A stretch of DNA of 64,000 nucleotides from NCBI RefSeq assembly GCF_900107275.1, contig NZ_FNPI01000006.1, forward strand, positions 62,001 to 126,000. The letters are read 5' to 3'. Within the stretch, counting starts at the first letter, position 1. Every line of letters starts with the position of its first letter. A program made the position numbers and the translations under genes. This DNA comes from Evansella caseinilytica (GTDB lineage: Bacteria; Bacillota; Bacilli; Bacillales; Salisediminibacteriaceae). Of this stretch, positions 35,680 to 45,260 are shown in pieces. The notes under the pieces were generated by a model. It had not been told where the DNA came from. It did not search any database and saw nothing but the letters and a program-made list of their open reading frames with translations.

Positions 35680-37275
35680 TTAATGACCGGAAAGCTCTTC
35701 AAAATAATCCCTTACTTGGGAAACAGAAAGTCCGACAATAATTTGAATACTAGGCCCGTTTACAACAAGTCCATGAGCCCCGGCTTCCTTAAACCCGCCT
35801 TCGCTTGCCAATTTGTTCGGGTCATGAACAGTCACCCGTAGGCGCGTGGCACAATTCGTTACTTCGACGATATTGTCTTTTCCGCCAAGCAGTTGCAAAA
35901 AGTGATCGGCTTGACGTTGATAATCATTTTTATACGAGCGGTTTTCCGTAGTTGCAGCTGTATCGCCGGCTTTTTTTGCTTGATAGTCTTTTTTCGTGTA
36001 CAGCTTTGTCTCTTTTGCCTGACTGTCCCGTCCTGGGAGAGGGATATTAAATCTTAAAATGAAGAACCGGAACAAAAAGAAATAAATCGCTGTAAAGGAT
36101 AACCCGACTGCAAACTGCACGAGATACATGGACCAGTGATTATTAAATAACGGTACCCAGTTGGTAGTAGCAATTTCAATAAACCCGCCGCCCATATTGC
36201 CGACGACACCGAGAGCATACATTATAGCGCCCATCGTGGCGGCTAAAACGGCGTGAATGGCAAATAAATAAGGGGCGATGAATAAGAACGTAAACTCAAG
36301 CGGTTCGGTAATTCCGGCGAATATCGATGTTAAGGTAGCAGCCAGCAACAAAGCGCCGACTTTTTTTCTGTTTTCTCGTTTGGCTGTTGCATATATAGCA
36401 AGGGCAATCCCTGGCGCGGCAAACATTTTTGCGTTGCCATGCAAGAGGAAGCCGGCTTGCGGGAAAACCTCTTTCAATGGTTCTGTTGTCTGGGCGAAAG
36501 TCGTTAAGTTTTGTATCCAATAAGCTGTGATTCCTTCTTGCACGACTGCTGGACCGTATTGGAACGGTGTGTATATAAAATGGTGCAAGCCAGTTGGAAT
36601 TAAAATTCTTTCTAAAAATAGGAAGCTCCACACGCCTAATGTACCCGCATTTTTCATAAAGCCTTGCAGAGATAAAATCGCTTCTTGAATCATTGGCCAG
36701 AAAAAGCTGGTAGCAAGCGCCAGCGGTAACATAAGAAAGAAGGAAATCATGACAACATAAGGCGTTCCTTGGAAAATTCCTACTGCCTCAGGCAATTTTT
36801 TCTCGTAGTAACGGTTATGAAGCCAGACGACAATACCAGAAATGACGATAGCCCCAATAATGCTCGTATCGAGGGTTTTAATCCCTGCGATGTAGGTCAA
36901 CCCGCTCGTCCCGCCGACCTCTGCTGCGAAATCAACGCCAAAAGCAGATCCCCAAATCTCCAAAATACTGTTAATAAAATAATTGAAAACAACATAGGAG
37001 ACAAATGCAGCTAAACAAGCTCTTGCGGCTGCTTTTTTAGCTAAAGAAATTGGCAGGCCGATTAAAAAAATGAGCGGCATTTGATTGAAAATCGTCCATC
37101 CGCCATTTTCGATCAACGTCCATAGTTGGTACCACAGATGATCTGGTGCTGCTAAAGATCCAAAGATAGCTTCATTCTTGAACAATGTGGCAAGACCGAC
37201 GACGATACCGAAAAAGGGAAATAAAAGAACAGGCACGATCATAGCGCTTCCAAAGCGCTGAATGTGTTTCATCAT
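35680..37275 (-). CDS. malP: PTS alpha-glucoside/maltose EIICB
   Basis: A 531-residue phosphotransferase permease with fused IIC and IIB domains. IIC (about 1-410) starts FGSAMIVPVLLFPFFGIVVG and contains GITEPLEFTFLFIAPYLFAI. IIB (about 445-531) has the phosphocysteine in EVTNCATRLRVTVHD. There is no IIA domain, so phosphate must come from another IIA (probably the glucose type). Length and order (malP before malA here) fit B. subtilis MalP. It takes up maltose or related sugars as 6-phosphates for the GH4 enzyme. The start follows GGTGG. The promoter region contains a CcpA site. Confidence 0.92.
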   Translation of the reverse strand: MMKHIQRFGSAMIVPVLLFPFFGIVVGLATLFKNEAIFGSLAAPDHLWYQLWTLIENGGWTIFNQMPLIFLIGLPISLAKKAAARACLAAFVSYVVFNYFINSILEIWGSAFGVDFAAEVGGTSGLTYIAGIKTLDTSIIGAIVISGIVVWLHNRYYEKKLPEAVGIFQGTPYVVMISFFLMLPLALATSFFWPMIQEAILSLQGFMKNAGTLGVWSFLFLERILIPTGLHHFIYTPFQYGPAVVQEGITAYWIQNLTTFAQTTEPLKEVFPQAGFLLHGNAKMFAAPGIALAIYATAKRENRKKVGALLLAATLTSIFAGITEPLEFTFLFIAPYLFAIHAVLAATMGAIMYALGVVGNMGGGFIEIATTNWVPLFNNHWSMYLVQFAVGLSFTAIYFFLFRFFILRFNIPLPGRDSQAKETKLYTKKDYQAKKAGDTAATTENRSYKNDYQRQADHFLQLLGGKDNIVEVTNCATRLRVTVHDPNKLASEGGFKEAGAHGLVVNGPSIQIIVGLSVSQVRDYFEELSGH

Positions 37276-37317
37276 TGATAAGACACCACCTTTTCATAGG
37301 TTGTTAAGCTCGTATTA

Positions 37318-37346
37318 ATTGTAAAGGTGGAAGCGCTTCATCACAA
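37318..37346 (-). promoter_or_regulatory. malP promoter with cre-like site
   Basis: On the minus strand TTGTGA (37341-37346) and TACAAT (37318-37323) are 17 bp apart. The spacer carries GAAGCGCTTC, the palindromic core of catabolite-responsive elements (37330-37339). CcpA binding here would block the promoter when glucose is present. Confidence 0.75.
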
Positions 37347-37484
37347 TGGCTGCAAAGGAAAGAGGGAGTTAGGAGCGCATTCGGGGCATTTTCCCGAAAG
37401 CCGGGAATTTTCCCAAGTCCATTTTTTGCTGTGTTAGAGGAAGGAAAAAACGATGCTGAACAGGAGGAAATAGAATAATCGGAA

Positions 37485-37790
37485 GGAGGTGTCTCAAAAG
37501 GGTGTTTTTTCCCTTTTTAGACACCTCCGAAGCAATGAGCCACACTTCACCGAGAAGCTGCGAGCTGTTTCATTGTGTCATCGCGCGCGCTGGCACTTGG
37601 ATTGACATCAATGCAATACTGGCAGAGGAAGAGACAATGAGCGAAGCCGCTGCATTCTTTTCAGGCCGGCTGTGAGTGGTTTTCTCAGAGTCAGGATGAC
37701 GACATTCCGCCGTTGCCCATAGGACATGGGCAACGGCGGAATTGGGCGCATCGTGCGGAACCATTGCCTTTTTGAACAGACTCTTATAGT
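37485..37790. repeat. composite hairpin repeat, mosaic copy
   Basis: Modules: a long stem at 37485-37528 (GGAGGTGTCTCAAAAGGG type); a block with an imperfect copy of the 22-bp palindrome at 37575-37596; and a nested stem-loop at 37704-37742 with outer ATTCCGCC/GGCGGAAT and inner GCCCAT/ATGGGC. It lies in the 890-base gap between divergent genes (malP and a GNAT gene), so it is not only found at gene ends. The rest of the gap shows no gene. Confidence 0.8.
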
Positions 37791-38163
37791 TTTCGCTTTT
37801 GACACAGCCCCATTATCTATATTTTAATAGAAAGAAATACATTGTTAAAAAAGAACAACAGCATGCTAAAATGAATGTAGAACTTGTTCAAAAAAGCAAG
37901 CGGGTCCGTTCTCTCCGCAACAGAGCTTGTGCGCAATAGGAATGGAGAAATGAGTGGAAGCTGTAAAGCATGTTTGCAAACCGTAGACAGACTGTTACCG
38001 TATGAATATGAAAATGAACATTTAGGGGAATGATTGTCATTTTTATAATGCAGACCGGAAAAATGAAACCGATAACAACGAAATGTACAGTGTTTGTTCC
38101 GGGAGCAAAAAAGGTATTTTTTATAGCAGGCATGAAATAAAACAAAATCAGGAAGGTGATACA

Positions 38164-38634
38164 ATGTACAGTCATCGATCTGCTGTTAATGAAGACTATA
38201 AAACAATCTCATTATTTCCGCAGGATGCAAGGGAATTATTTTTTGTGTATCCGAAAGGCAGCTATCCATTGACCGCGGCCAAGTTGCAGGAGGTGGCTCA
38301 AAGCCGGGTCAATCCTCTTGTCGTGCTGGATAACGGTGTTATTGTCGGCTACGGCAATCTGTATGATGTGTCAGAGGATGAATGCTGGCTGGGAAACGTT
38401 ATCATCAGGCCGTCGTATAGGGGAAAAGGGGTAGGAAGGTACCTCATCGAAACGATGAAGGCGTACGCAAAATCGGAACTTAGCGTGAAACGGTTCCGCT
38501 TGGTTTGTCACAATATCAACACGAAGGCCCTGTTATTTTACACGAAACTCGACTTCAAGCCTTTTGATGTGAAGGTGATGACCGACAATGAAGGAAACGA
38601 AATGATCGGCATAAAGATGGAGGTCAGGTTGTAA
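38164..38634 (+). CDS. GNAT-family N-acetyltransferase
   Basis: A 156-residue acetyltransferase. The acetyl-CoA-binding segment reads LGNVIIRPSYRGKGVGRYLI (motif A, with the R-x-x-G-x-G loop) near residues 80-99, followed by VKRFRLVCHNINTKALLFYT near 115-134 (motif B). GGAAGGTGATACA lies before the ATG at 38164; the longer frame upstream has no site. It transfers acetyl groups to an amine of unknown identity. It is separated from the next GNAT gene by 47 bases and is possibly co-transcribed with it. Confidence 0.88.
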   Translation: MYSHRSAVNEDYKTISLFPQDARELFFVYPKGSYPLTAAKLQEVAQSRVNPLVVLDNGVIVGYGNLYDVSEDECWLGNVIIRPSYRGKGVGRYLIETMKAYAKSELSVKRFRLVCHNINTKALLFYTKLDFKPFDVKVMTDNEGNEMIGIKMEVRL

Positions 38635-38681
38635 GCTTGCCCTCCTTTTTGAACACACAATGAAAGCAGGGAGGAAAGAAA

Positions 38682-39203
38682 ATGAAGCCGAAAGTCAGCT
38701 TTAACTCACAGCGGCTGCATTTCAGGAGTACGACGAATAAAGATCTCGATTTTGTATTGTCATTGGAAAATAATGACGAAAATAAACAATATATACTGAC
38801 TTGGACGAAAGAAAAGCATATCGAAGCTGTCAATGACCCTGATATGGAACATTTGGTAATGGAAGAGGTTGGATCAGGGGGCAGGCCTGTCGGATTTATC
38901 ATTCTTGCCGGTATCCGCAGCGTGCATCAGAATATTGAATTAATGAGGATTGTAATCGCGGCTAAAGGAAAAGGATATGGGAAAGAAGCGGTCAAGGCTA
39001 TACAAAAATACGTGTTTGAAGAGCTGCACAGCCATCGCTTATGGCTTGACGTAAAGGATGATAACGAAAGGGCAAAGCATCTATATCAGTCCTCAGGCTT
39101 TAGGACGGAGGGGCATTTAAAAGAATGTATTAAAGTGGGGGATCGGTTTGCGTCTTTGATTATCATGGCAATGTTGGCGGAGGAATACCGCCGAAAACAA
39201 TGA
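38682..39203 (+). CDS. GNAT-family N-acetyltransferase (RimJ-like)
   Basis: A 173-residue GNAT enzyme of the RimJ/RimL-like branch. The beginning, SQRLHFRSTTNKDLDFVLSL, is the usual first strand. The CoA loop is IVIAAKGKGYGKEAVKAIQK, followed by HRLWLDVKDDNERAKHLYQS and the closing GFRTEGHLKECIKVGDR typical of this branch. GGAGG precedes the ATG. Its short distance to the preceding GNAT gene suggests a two-gene unit. The acceptor is unknown. Confidence 0.9.
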   Translation: MKPKVSFNSQRLHFRSTTNKDLDFVLSLENNDENKQYILTWTKEKHIEAVNDPDMEHLVMEEVGSGGRPVGFIILAGIRSVHQNIELMRIVIAAKGKGYGKEAVKAIQKYVFEELHSHRLWLDVKDDNERAKHLYQSSGFRTEGHLKECIKVGDRFASLIIMAMLAEEYRRKQ

Positions 39204-39274
39204 GTGCTTACTGTATTTCGTTTTCCTGTCGACCGCTGTCCGGCTTCATTCAGCAGGGGTGGAGAATACTTATA

Positions 39275-39615
39275 TTACCGGTGCGAAATATCCCCTTCTA
39301 AAACGATGCTACTACAATTTCCTGATATCTCCACCACGGTGAGGCGGGTGTCGTGAATAAAAGAGGCTCCCACAATTTTTACCAGAGGCTGCTGTTTAAA
39401 ATACTTCTCCCGCTGCAGATTAATGTTGTAGTTGAGACAGCTCTTTTACTTGGGCTGGAATAGACAGAATGAAAGGTTGTTTCCTTCAATCTAGCACTTA
39501 AATACCGTGCATTTTTCTTCCCTTTCTCCGTTAATTCACAATCGTTCCAACCTTGCATTTTCTTTTGCGTGTTCCATAACGTTTCTCCGTGTCTCGTAAT
39601 ATATAATGTCAGCAT
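39275..39615 (-). pseudogene. histidine phosphatase with internal deletion
   Basis: The N-terminus is a normal phosphoglycerate-mutase-like phosphatase: LTLYITRHGETLWNTQKKMQ holds the catalytic RHGE motif, and it continues to VYSSPSKRAVSTTTLICSGR. The frame then breaks after about 70 residues. About 60 bases further on, another frame carries a typical family C-terminus (HDTRLTVVEISGN, LEGDISHR, stop at 39275-39277). Roughly 100 residues, including the second catalytic His, are missing, so the gene has lost its middle part and should be inactive. A ribosome-binding site is still present at the start. Confidence 0.8.
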
Positions 39616-40064
39616 TTCCCCTTATCCCCTTTGCAACATCATGTTTAACAGCTTCCCGAAGGGTTGTGCTTGCAGAAGCTTCTTTCCTTTTATTTGATAA
39701 TGAAAAAACAGCTGATGCGTTGATGCAAGTGTAACACATCCTAATCAATGTGCTGAAGAATATTCGGCACATCCCCAGCCAAGGATCTTAAAGAAACATG
39801 ATAAGAGGCTATGAATTAGGGGGGATTTTTATAAAAGAGAAAATCAGTTTGTCAGCTGCTATTTTTCTCCCGCTATTGGACATACTTTACTTGTGCATGA
39901 AAGTAAAAGCCGGAAACATCCGGAACACGGTCCGATTCCCGCGCATACTATATTCTCTATGAAACGACCAAAGGTACATATGGAACTTTTTTAGTATGAA
40001 TCATCATTCAAAAAGCTGCACAGTTGCAGCGCTTCCGCTTTGCTATTTAAAGGAGGAAAAGGCG
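39616..40064. other. gap without a gene
   Basis: About 450 bases before the alpha/beta hydrolase start. I see the likely leader of the broken phosphatase on the minus strand and no other recognisable signal. Reading frames here are short and lack ribosome-binding sites. Confidence 0.4.
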
Positions 40065-41096
40065 TTGATTTATCCTGTCATCATTTCTTCTGCTTTATTA
40101 GCAGGGATTTCCTTTTATCTTCAGGCGTCGATGCCTGCGCTCCCCGAAGACGCAGATCCGATTATCGATGAGGTGTTGACTAATGAGTTGCCGGAAGTTG
40201 TCTCCGGAAGAACAGGCTATGCCGTGTCCAACGGATTGAAAATTTGGTATGAGTGTATATCACCTGAAGCTCCTCTTAAAGGAACGGTGCTGCTTCTGAT
40301 GGGAATCGGAGCGGATGCTTTCATTTGGCCGAAACCATTTATTCAGGCGTTAGTCCGTTCAGGTTATCAAGTTATTCGCTACGATCATCGAGGTACGGGA
40401 ATGTCTGACCGGGTGGAAGATTGGAGCTTTAAGAACCCGTATTCGTTAAAAGAAATGGCTGATGATGCGGTGGCGGTATTGGATTCTCTCAAGGTTCGGG
40501 AGGCGTTTGTCGTTGGCTTCTCCATGGGCGGAATGATCGCACAGGAAATGACAATCCACCATCCTGCCAGAGTCTCCTCGCTTACTTTGATGATGACTTC
40601 GGGAAATATCAGAGATGCTGCGCTTCCTGGGCCGACACCGGGGTACTTTCTTCAGCATTTCGTGAAGAGCATTCATCTGTTAAAATACCGCATTGGCGGC
40701 AGGGAGAAAAATCTGATCAAGGAATACATCGTTAAACAAATAGCTGAGGCAGGCGGCAGCGGTATCGATATCAAGGCGGCAGCCGAGGAATGCCTGTATT
40801 GCCTTCGCAATCGCAAAAGCAACAGTCTTAAAGCCGGATTGCTTCAACATCTGGCGGCAATCAGAGCTTCCGGTTCCCGCTGTGAAAAATTAACGTCACT
40901 CAACATCCCGACATTGATTGTGCACGGAACGGACGATCAACTGATTCCCATTGCACACGGGAAAAAACTCGCGGAAACCATTCCGAATGCAAAAAGCCTT
41001 TGGCTGGAGGGCGTCGGCCATATTTTTCCGGTACCGGATATGGACGTGTTGCTGGAAAAAATGCTCATACATTTTCAGCACTGGCGGGAGAGGTGA
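40065..41096 (+). CDS. alpha/beta-fold hydrolase
   Basis: A 343-residue hydrolase. The nucleophile elbow is VVGFSMGGMIAQE (G-x-S-x-G, Ser near residue 155). The oxyanion-loop segment is LLLMGIGADAFIW, and YDHRGTGMSDR follows. The acid is probably Asp in IVHGTDDQLIP and the catalytic His lies in EGVGHIFPVPD. A hydrophobic N-terminus (YPVIISSALLAGISFYL) could anchor or export it. I chose the TTG at 40065 because GGAGG lies 8 nt before it; the ATG at 39996 has no site. It is a single gene. The substrate is unknown; related proteins include esterases and aromatic-degradation hydrolases. Confidence 0.87.
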   Translation: MIYPVIISSALLAGISFYLQASMPALPEDADPIIDEVLTNELPEVVSGRTGYAVSNGLKIWYECISPEAPLKGTVLLLMGIGADAFIWPKPFIQALVRSGYQVIRYDHRGTGMSDRVEDWSFKNPYSLKEMADDAVAVLDSLKVREAFVVGFSMGGMIAQEMTIHHPARVSSLTLMMTSGNIRDAALPGPTPGYFLQHFVKSIHLLKYRIGGREKNLIKEYIVKQIAEAGGSGIDIKAAAEECLYCLRNRKSNSLKAGLLQHLAAIRASGSRCEKLTSLNIPTLIVHGTDDQLIPIAHGKKLAETIPNAKSLWLEGVGHIFPVPDMDVLLEKMLIHFQHWRER

Positions 41097-41144
41097 CGCA
41101 TGCGGGAAGGAGTTTTTCTTTCGATTGCACGGCGAAAATGAAAT

Positions 41145-41211
41145 TTTGTCAAGAAAGGTTTTGACGAATTTGTGTTTTCCTTAAATTGAATCACATCTGA
41201 AAGCGTTTTAT
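41145..41211 (+). promoter_or_regulatory. mtl operon control region (MtlR-like operator, cre)
   Basis: TTTGTCAA (41145-41152) and TTGACGAA (41161-41168) form an inverted repeat with an 8-bp gap, resembling the dyad bound by MtlR upstream of mtlA. Its right arm contains a -35-like TTGACG with no good -10 at normal spacing, as expected of an activator-dependent promoter. TGAAAGCGTTTTAT at 41198-41211 resembles a CcpA cre site. Confidence 0.55.
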
Positions 41212-41262
41212 TATGAAGTTAGGAATTATATCCTATTAAATATTTTTGAAGGAGGATGAAAA

Positions 41263-42666
41263 ATGTCGAATTCCAAAGCAGAATCCTTTCGTGTAAAAAT
41301 TCAACGTGTTGGCAGTCATTTAAGCGGAATGATCATGCCGAACATCGGCGCCTTTATTGCCTGGGGGTTAATCACCGCCTTGTTCATTCCGACAGGCTGG
41401 ACGCCGAACGAACAGTTAAGTGAACTCGTGGGACCGATGATCACTTATTTACTGCCATTGTTAATCGGATATACAGGTGGTAAGCTTGTTTATGATGTCC
41501 GCGGTGGTGTCGTTGGTGCAACGGCAACCATGGGGGTTATCGTCGGCGCTGATATTCCGATGTTTATCGGTGCGATGATGATGGGGCCGCTTGGAGGCTA
41601 TTTAATTAAACAAGTGGACCGCCTCTTTGAAAACCGGGTGAAGTCTGGTTTTGAAATGCTGGTAAATAATTTTTCCGCAGGTATACTCGGAGGTATTTTA
41701 ACGATCCTTGCCTTTGTCGGTGTCGGACCGACCGTATCCGGGCTAAGTCAAATGCTTGCAACCGGTGTGGAAGGCATTATCAACCTTGGGTTACTGCCGC
41801 TGGCGAGTATCTTTGTCGAGCCGGCGAAGGTCTTGTTTTTAAACAATGCGATCAATCATGGTATTTTAAGTCCGCTTGGGCTTGATCAGGCTGCTCAGGC
41901 AGGAAAATCAATTTTGTTCATGCTGGAGACAAATCCAGGTCCCGGATTGGGGGTTCTGCTGGCATTTTCAATTTTCGGGAGAGGGATGGCGAAGAAATCG
42001 GCTCCTGGGGCATCAATCATTCACTTTTTAGGAGGTATTCATGAAATTTACTTCCCTTATATTTTGATGAAGCCAACCTTGTTGCTGGCGGTAATTGCCG
42101 GCGGAATGAGCGGTGTGTTTACATTTGGCTTGTTCGATGCCGGTTTGGTGGCCAGTCCGTCACCAGGAAGTATCTTCGCTTACCTTGCAATGACGCCGCG
42201 AGGAGGATATGTAGGAGTCTTAGCAGGTGTCTTGATAGCTACCGTGGTTTCCTTCCTTGTCGCTTCCTTGATCCTGAGAACGAGCAAAAACAAAGGCGAG
42301 GAGGATCTGTCTTCCGCTACGCAGCAAATGGAATCAATGAAAGGGAAGAAAAGCCAGGCAACTGCCCATCTGAATGTATCGGAGACGCCTATTCATAAAA
42401 TCATTTTTGCCTGTGATGCCGGAATGGGGTCAAGCGCCATGGGTGCATCGATTCTAAAAGATAAGGTTAAAAAAGCCGGACTGGATGTGGAAGTAAAGAA
42501 CACTTCCATTAACAACCTGCCGGAGGATGTGGATTTAGTCATCACTCATAAAGATTTAACGCCGCGGGCGAAAGAAAAGCGTCCGAATGCTGAACATATT
42601 TCGGTTGAAAACTTCCTGAGCAGTCCGGAATACGATAAGCTGGTTGACAGGTTAAAATCGGAGTAA
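41263..42666 (+). CDS. mtlA: PTS mannitol EIICB
   Basis: A 467-residue mannitol permease with IIC (about 1-340) and IIB (about 375-467). IIC starts FRVKIQRVGSHLSGMIMPNI and contains the conserved GGIHEIYFPYILMKP loop. IIB shows the phosphocysteine in IIFACDAGMGSSAMGAS. There is no IIA domain; that function is on the separate mtlF gene three genes on. It brings mannitol in as mannitol 1-phosphate. GGAGG precedes the ATG. It is the first gene of the operon. Confidence 0.95.
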   Translation: MSNSKAESFRVKIQRVGSHLSGMIMPNIGAFIAWGLITALFIPTGWTPNEQLSELVGPMITYLLPLLIGYTGGKLVYDVRGGVVGATATMGVIVGADIPMFIGAMMMGPLGGYLIKQVDRLFENRVKSGFEMLVNNFSAGILGGILTILAFVGVGPTVSGLSQMLATGVEGIINLGLLPLASIFVEPAKVLFLNNAINHGILSPLGLDQAAQAGKSILFMLETNPGPGLGVLLAFSIFGRGMAKKSAPGASIIHFLGGIHEIYFPYILMKPTLLLAVIAGGMSGVFTFGLFDAGLVASPSPGSIFAYLAMTPRGGYVGVLAGVLIATVVSFLVASLILRTSKNKGEEDLSSATQQMESMKGKKSQATAHLNVSETPIHKIIFACDAGMGSSAMGASILKDKVKKAGLDVEVKNTSINNLPEDVDLVITHKDLTPRAKEKRPNAEHISVENFLSSPEYDKLVDRLKSE

Positions 42667-42692
42667 ATCTATCATGGCGGGTGGTTTAGCAT

Positions 42693-44816
42693 ATGTATGT
42701 GTCGGCCCGGGAAAGACAAATACTCGAATATTTAATAAAAAATGCGGAGGGAGTTACCATCCAGGAGATAGCTTCCTCTCTCGGCGTCAGTGAGCGGACC
42801 ATCCACCGTGATTTAAGCACGATTGACTCCTTGCTGTCACCTTATCATGTTTTGATTTTGAAAAAAACAGGGTTGGGGATCATGCTGAAGGGGGAGCGTC
42901 AGGATATTGAGGCTTTGCGCGAGGCGCTCCAGCAAGCAAAGCATCAGGATTTCACCCCGAATGAAAGGGTCATCCTGATCATTAGCAAGCTGTTGGAATC
43001 GTTTGAACCGATTAAGCTTCAAGCGTTTGCCGTGGACTTGAATGTGACGGCGGCAACGATCAGCAGCGATTTGGAAAGAGTTGCCGAGTGGTTGTCGCGA
43101 TACCGGCTGAAGCTGGTGAGACGCCGAGGATACGGTATTGATATTGAGGGCTCGGAAGCGGACAAACGGCGGGCGATCAGCAGTATACTAACGGAAAACT
43201 TCAGCGAATCGGAGCTGCTGAAATACATTCGCTTAAACTTCAGCCATCCGAAGCAGGAGCTTGGGAAAGCCATTTCCGATCATCTGCTCGGGTTTATCGA
43301 AATAAATAAATTGAGAAAAGTGGAAAAGGCGGTTGACCAAATCAACAAAGAACTTCCTCATCCCATAGCAGATTCGGCTTATTTAGGACTGGTTGTCCAT
43401 TTGGCCCTGGCGCTTGAGCGGATTCTGAAAGGGGAAAAAATCACGATAAACCCGCAAATGTGGCGGCAATTGCAAGAAGAAAAGGAATATACCTTTGCCC
43501 GGAAGCTTGCCCGCCAACTGGAAAAAAGCTTTCATGTTTCCATACCCGACGCGGAAATCGGCTATATTACCATGCACCTGCGGGGAGCAAAGCTCAGGCA
43601 CGATTCTCAAGTGCAGATAGAGGATAAAAATTTTGAGATTGCGATGACAGCAAAAAAACTGATTGCTTCCGTAAGCGAAAAACTCGGGATAAATCTGAAG
43701 AGTGACGACAGTTTGTACCAGGGGCTTATCGCCCATCTTGAACCAGCGTTATACCGTCTGAAACAAAATATGGCGATTCATAACCCGCTGCTGAAAAAGG
43801 TGAAGGAAAACTATTCCGATCTTTTCGAAGTCATTCAGGCGAGCATTGCGCAGGTATTGCCGGGTGTGGTGGTTCCAGAAGCAGAAATCGGCTTTCTTGT
43901 ACTGCACTTCGGCTCGTCAATGGAACGGGAAGGGAAAGCGCGTTCGTTTAAGGCGTTCGTCCTTTGTTCCAGCGGCATTGGCTCGTCAAAAATGCTGTCG
44001 AGCCGTTTACAGAAGGAATTTCCAAATATCACGGATGTGAAAAATATCTCACTTTTGGAATTGGACGAGGCGGAGCAGGATGGCACAGAGCTGATCATTT
44101 CCACGATTCCGTTAAACAAAAATCACATTGACTATGTTCAGGTCACCCCGTTTTTGACGGAAGAAGATGTTCAAAAGGTGACGAGTTACATCCGGCATCA
44201 TTTGCGTAGAACGTTAACCAATTTACAGACGCAGGAAAAGATGCCTGCTGCCAAAACGCTGCCGTTAAGGAAAAAGAACGAGACGATTTCCTTTTTGAAC
44301 AGTCTGGACAACCATGTGCAAACAGCTGCGTTTCTCTTGGAAAACTATCAATTATATCAGTATACGGGAGCTTCGGGAATATGGGCGGCGGTAGCAAGCA
44401 TCCTGGAGGATTTAGCCGAAAAACAGCTGATCACAGATGCTAAAGAAGTCCTTCGGCGGTTAAAGGAGCGGGAAAGCTTATCCGGAATTGGCATTCCCAA
44501 TACGGCAATGGCATTGTTTCACACGAGAAGCGCTGCCATTGTAAAGCCGGTCTTTATGATGGGGGAAATCCCGGAGCCTGTGGAAATGAGAGCGATGGAC
44601 AACAAGACCACAAAGGTAAAATCGATCTTACTGTTACTGGCGCCGGATCAAGCCGCTGAAGAAACGTTAAACGTCTTAAGCTACATCAGTTCGTTGATTA
44701 TCGAAAGTGATGAAAGCATGCGCTTATTTCAAACAAATGAGGAAGCGGTCATCTCCGACTATTTATCACAAAAATTGTTTCAATATATTCGCAATCAACT
44801 GGAAAAAAGGAGTTAA
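42693..44816 (+). CDS. mtlR: mannitol operon activator MtlR
   Basis: A 707-residue PTS-controlled activator of the BglG/MtlR type. Domains in order: N-terminal helix-turn-helix (RQILEYLIKNAEGVTIQEIA, SLGVSERTIHRDL) with a second one near 110-150; PRD1 at about 190-290 (VVHLALALERIL); PRD2 at about 300-400 (YQGLIAHLEPALYRL); an EIIB-Gat-like domain with Cys in VLCSSGIGSSKMLSSRL near 430; and a C-terminal EIIA-like domain with a His in GIPNTAMALFHTRSAA. Phosphorylation of these sites tunes activity to mannitol and glucose supply. It starts 27 bases after mtlA and ends 6 bases before mtlF. Confidence 0.94.
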   Translation: MYVSARERQILEYLIKNAEGVTIQEIASSLGVSERTIHRDLSTIDSLLSPYHVLILKKTGLGIMLKGERQDIEALREALQQAKHQDFTPNERVILIISKLLESFEPIKLQAFAVDLNVTAATISSDLERVAEWLSRYRLKLVRRRGYGIDIEGSEADKRRAISSILTENFSESELLKYIRLNFSHPKQELGKAISDHLLGFIEINKLRKVEKAVDQINKELPHPIADSAYLGLVVHLALALERILKGEKITINPQMWRQLQEEKEYTFARKLARQLEKSFHVSIPDAEIGYITMHLRGAKLRHDSQVQIEDKNFEIAMTAKKLIASVSEKLGINLKSDDSLYQGLIAHLEPALYRLKQNMAIHNPLLKKVKENYSDLFEVIQASIAQVLPGVVVPEAEIGFLVLHFGSSMEREGKARSFKAFVLCSSGIGSSKMLSSRLQKEFPNITDVKNISLLELDEAEQDGTELIISTIPLNKNHIDYVQVTPFLTEEDVQKVTSYIRHHLRRTLTNLQTQEKMPAAKTLPLRKKNETISFLNSLDNHVQTAAFLLENYQLYQYTGASGIWAAVASILEDLAEKQLITDAKEVLRRLKERESLSGIGIPNTAMALFHTRSAAIVKPVFMMGEIPEPVEMRAMDNKTTKVKSILLLLAPDQAAEETLNVLSYISSLIIESDESMRLFQTNEEAVISDYLSQKLFQYIRNQLEKRS

Positions 44817-44821
44817 ACGAG

Positions 44822-45259
44822 ATGAGCAAACAAGTGTTACAAGCAGAAAACATCTTGATGAATATTCAAATCAATACGATGGAAGAAGCTATTCGCAAGG
44901 CGGGGGAAATTCTTGTTCAAAAGAATTATGTCGAGCCGGATTACATTGAGAAAATGCTGGAAAGAGAAAAAATCACCTCCACCTATATGGGGAATTTCAT
45001 CGCGATTCCTCATGGCACGGAGGACGCAAAGGAAAACGTGAAAAGCTCAGGCATTTCCGTCCTGCAAATACCGGACGGCGTCGACTTCGGCAATGGCAAT
45101 GAGGTGAAGCTTGTATTTGGCATCGCCGGGAAAGACAACGAGCATCTGGACATTTTGTCCAAGATAGCGATCGTTTGCTCGGACGTGAGCAATGTCGAGG
45201 AAATGATTAAAGCGAAAAAGGCGGAAGAATTTCTCGAGTTTTTTGACGGGGGGAATTGA
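44822..45259 (+). CDS. mtlF: PTS mannitol EIIA
   Basis: A 145-residue EIIA protein that passes phosphate from HPr to the IIB domain of MtlA. The phospho-acceptor His is in GNFIAIPHGTEDAKE near residue 64. SVLQIPDGVDFGNGNEVKLV and FGIAGKDNEHLDILSKIAIV are typical EIIA-mtl segments. AAAGGAG before the ATG overlaps the end of mtlR. Its stop lies one base before mtlD starts. Length is normal for a stand-alone MtlF. Confidence 0.95.
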   Translation: MSKQVLQAENILMNIQINTMEEAIRKAGEILVQKNYVEPDYIEKMLEREKITSTYMGNFIAIPHGTEDAKENVKSSGISVLQIPDGVDFGNGNEVKLVFGIAGKDNEHLDILSKIAIVCSDVSNVEEMIKAKKAEEFLEFFDGGN

Positions 45260-45260
45260 C

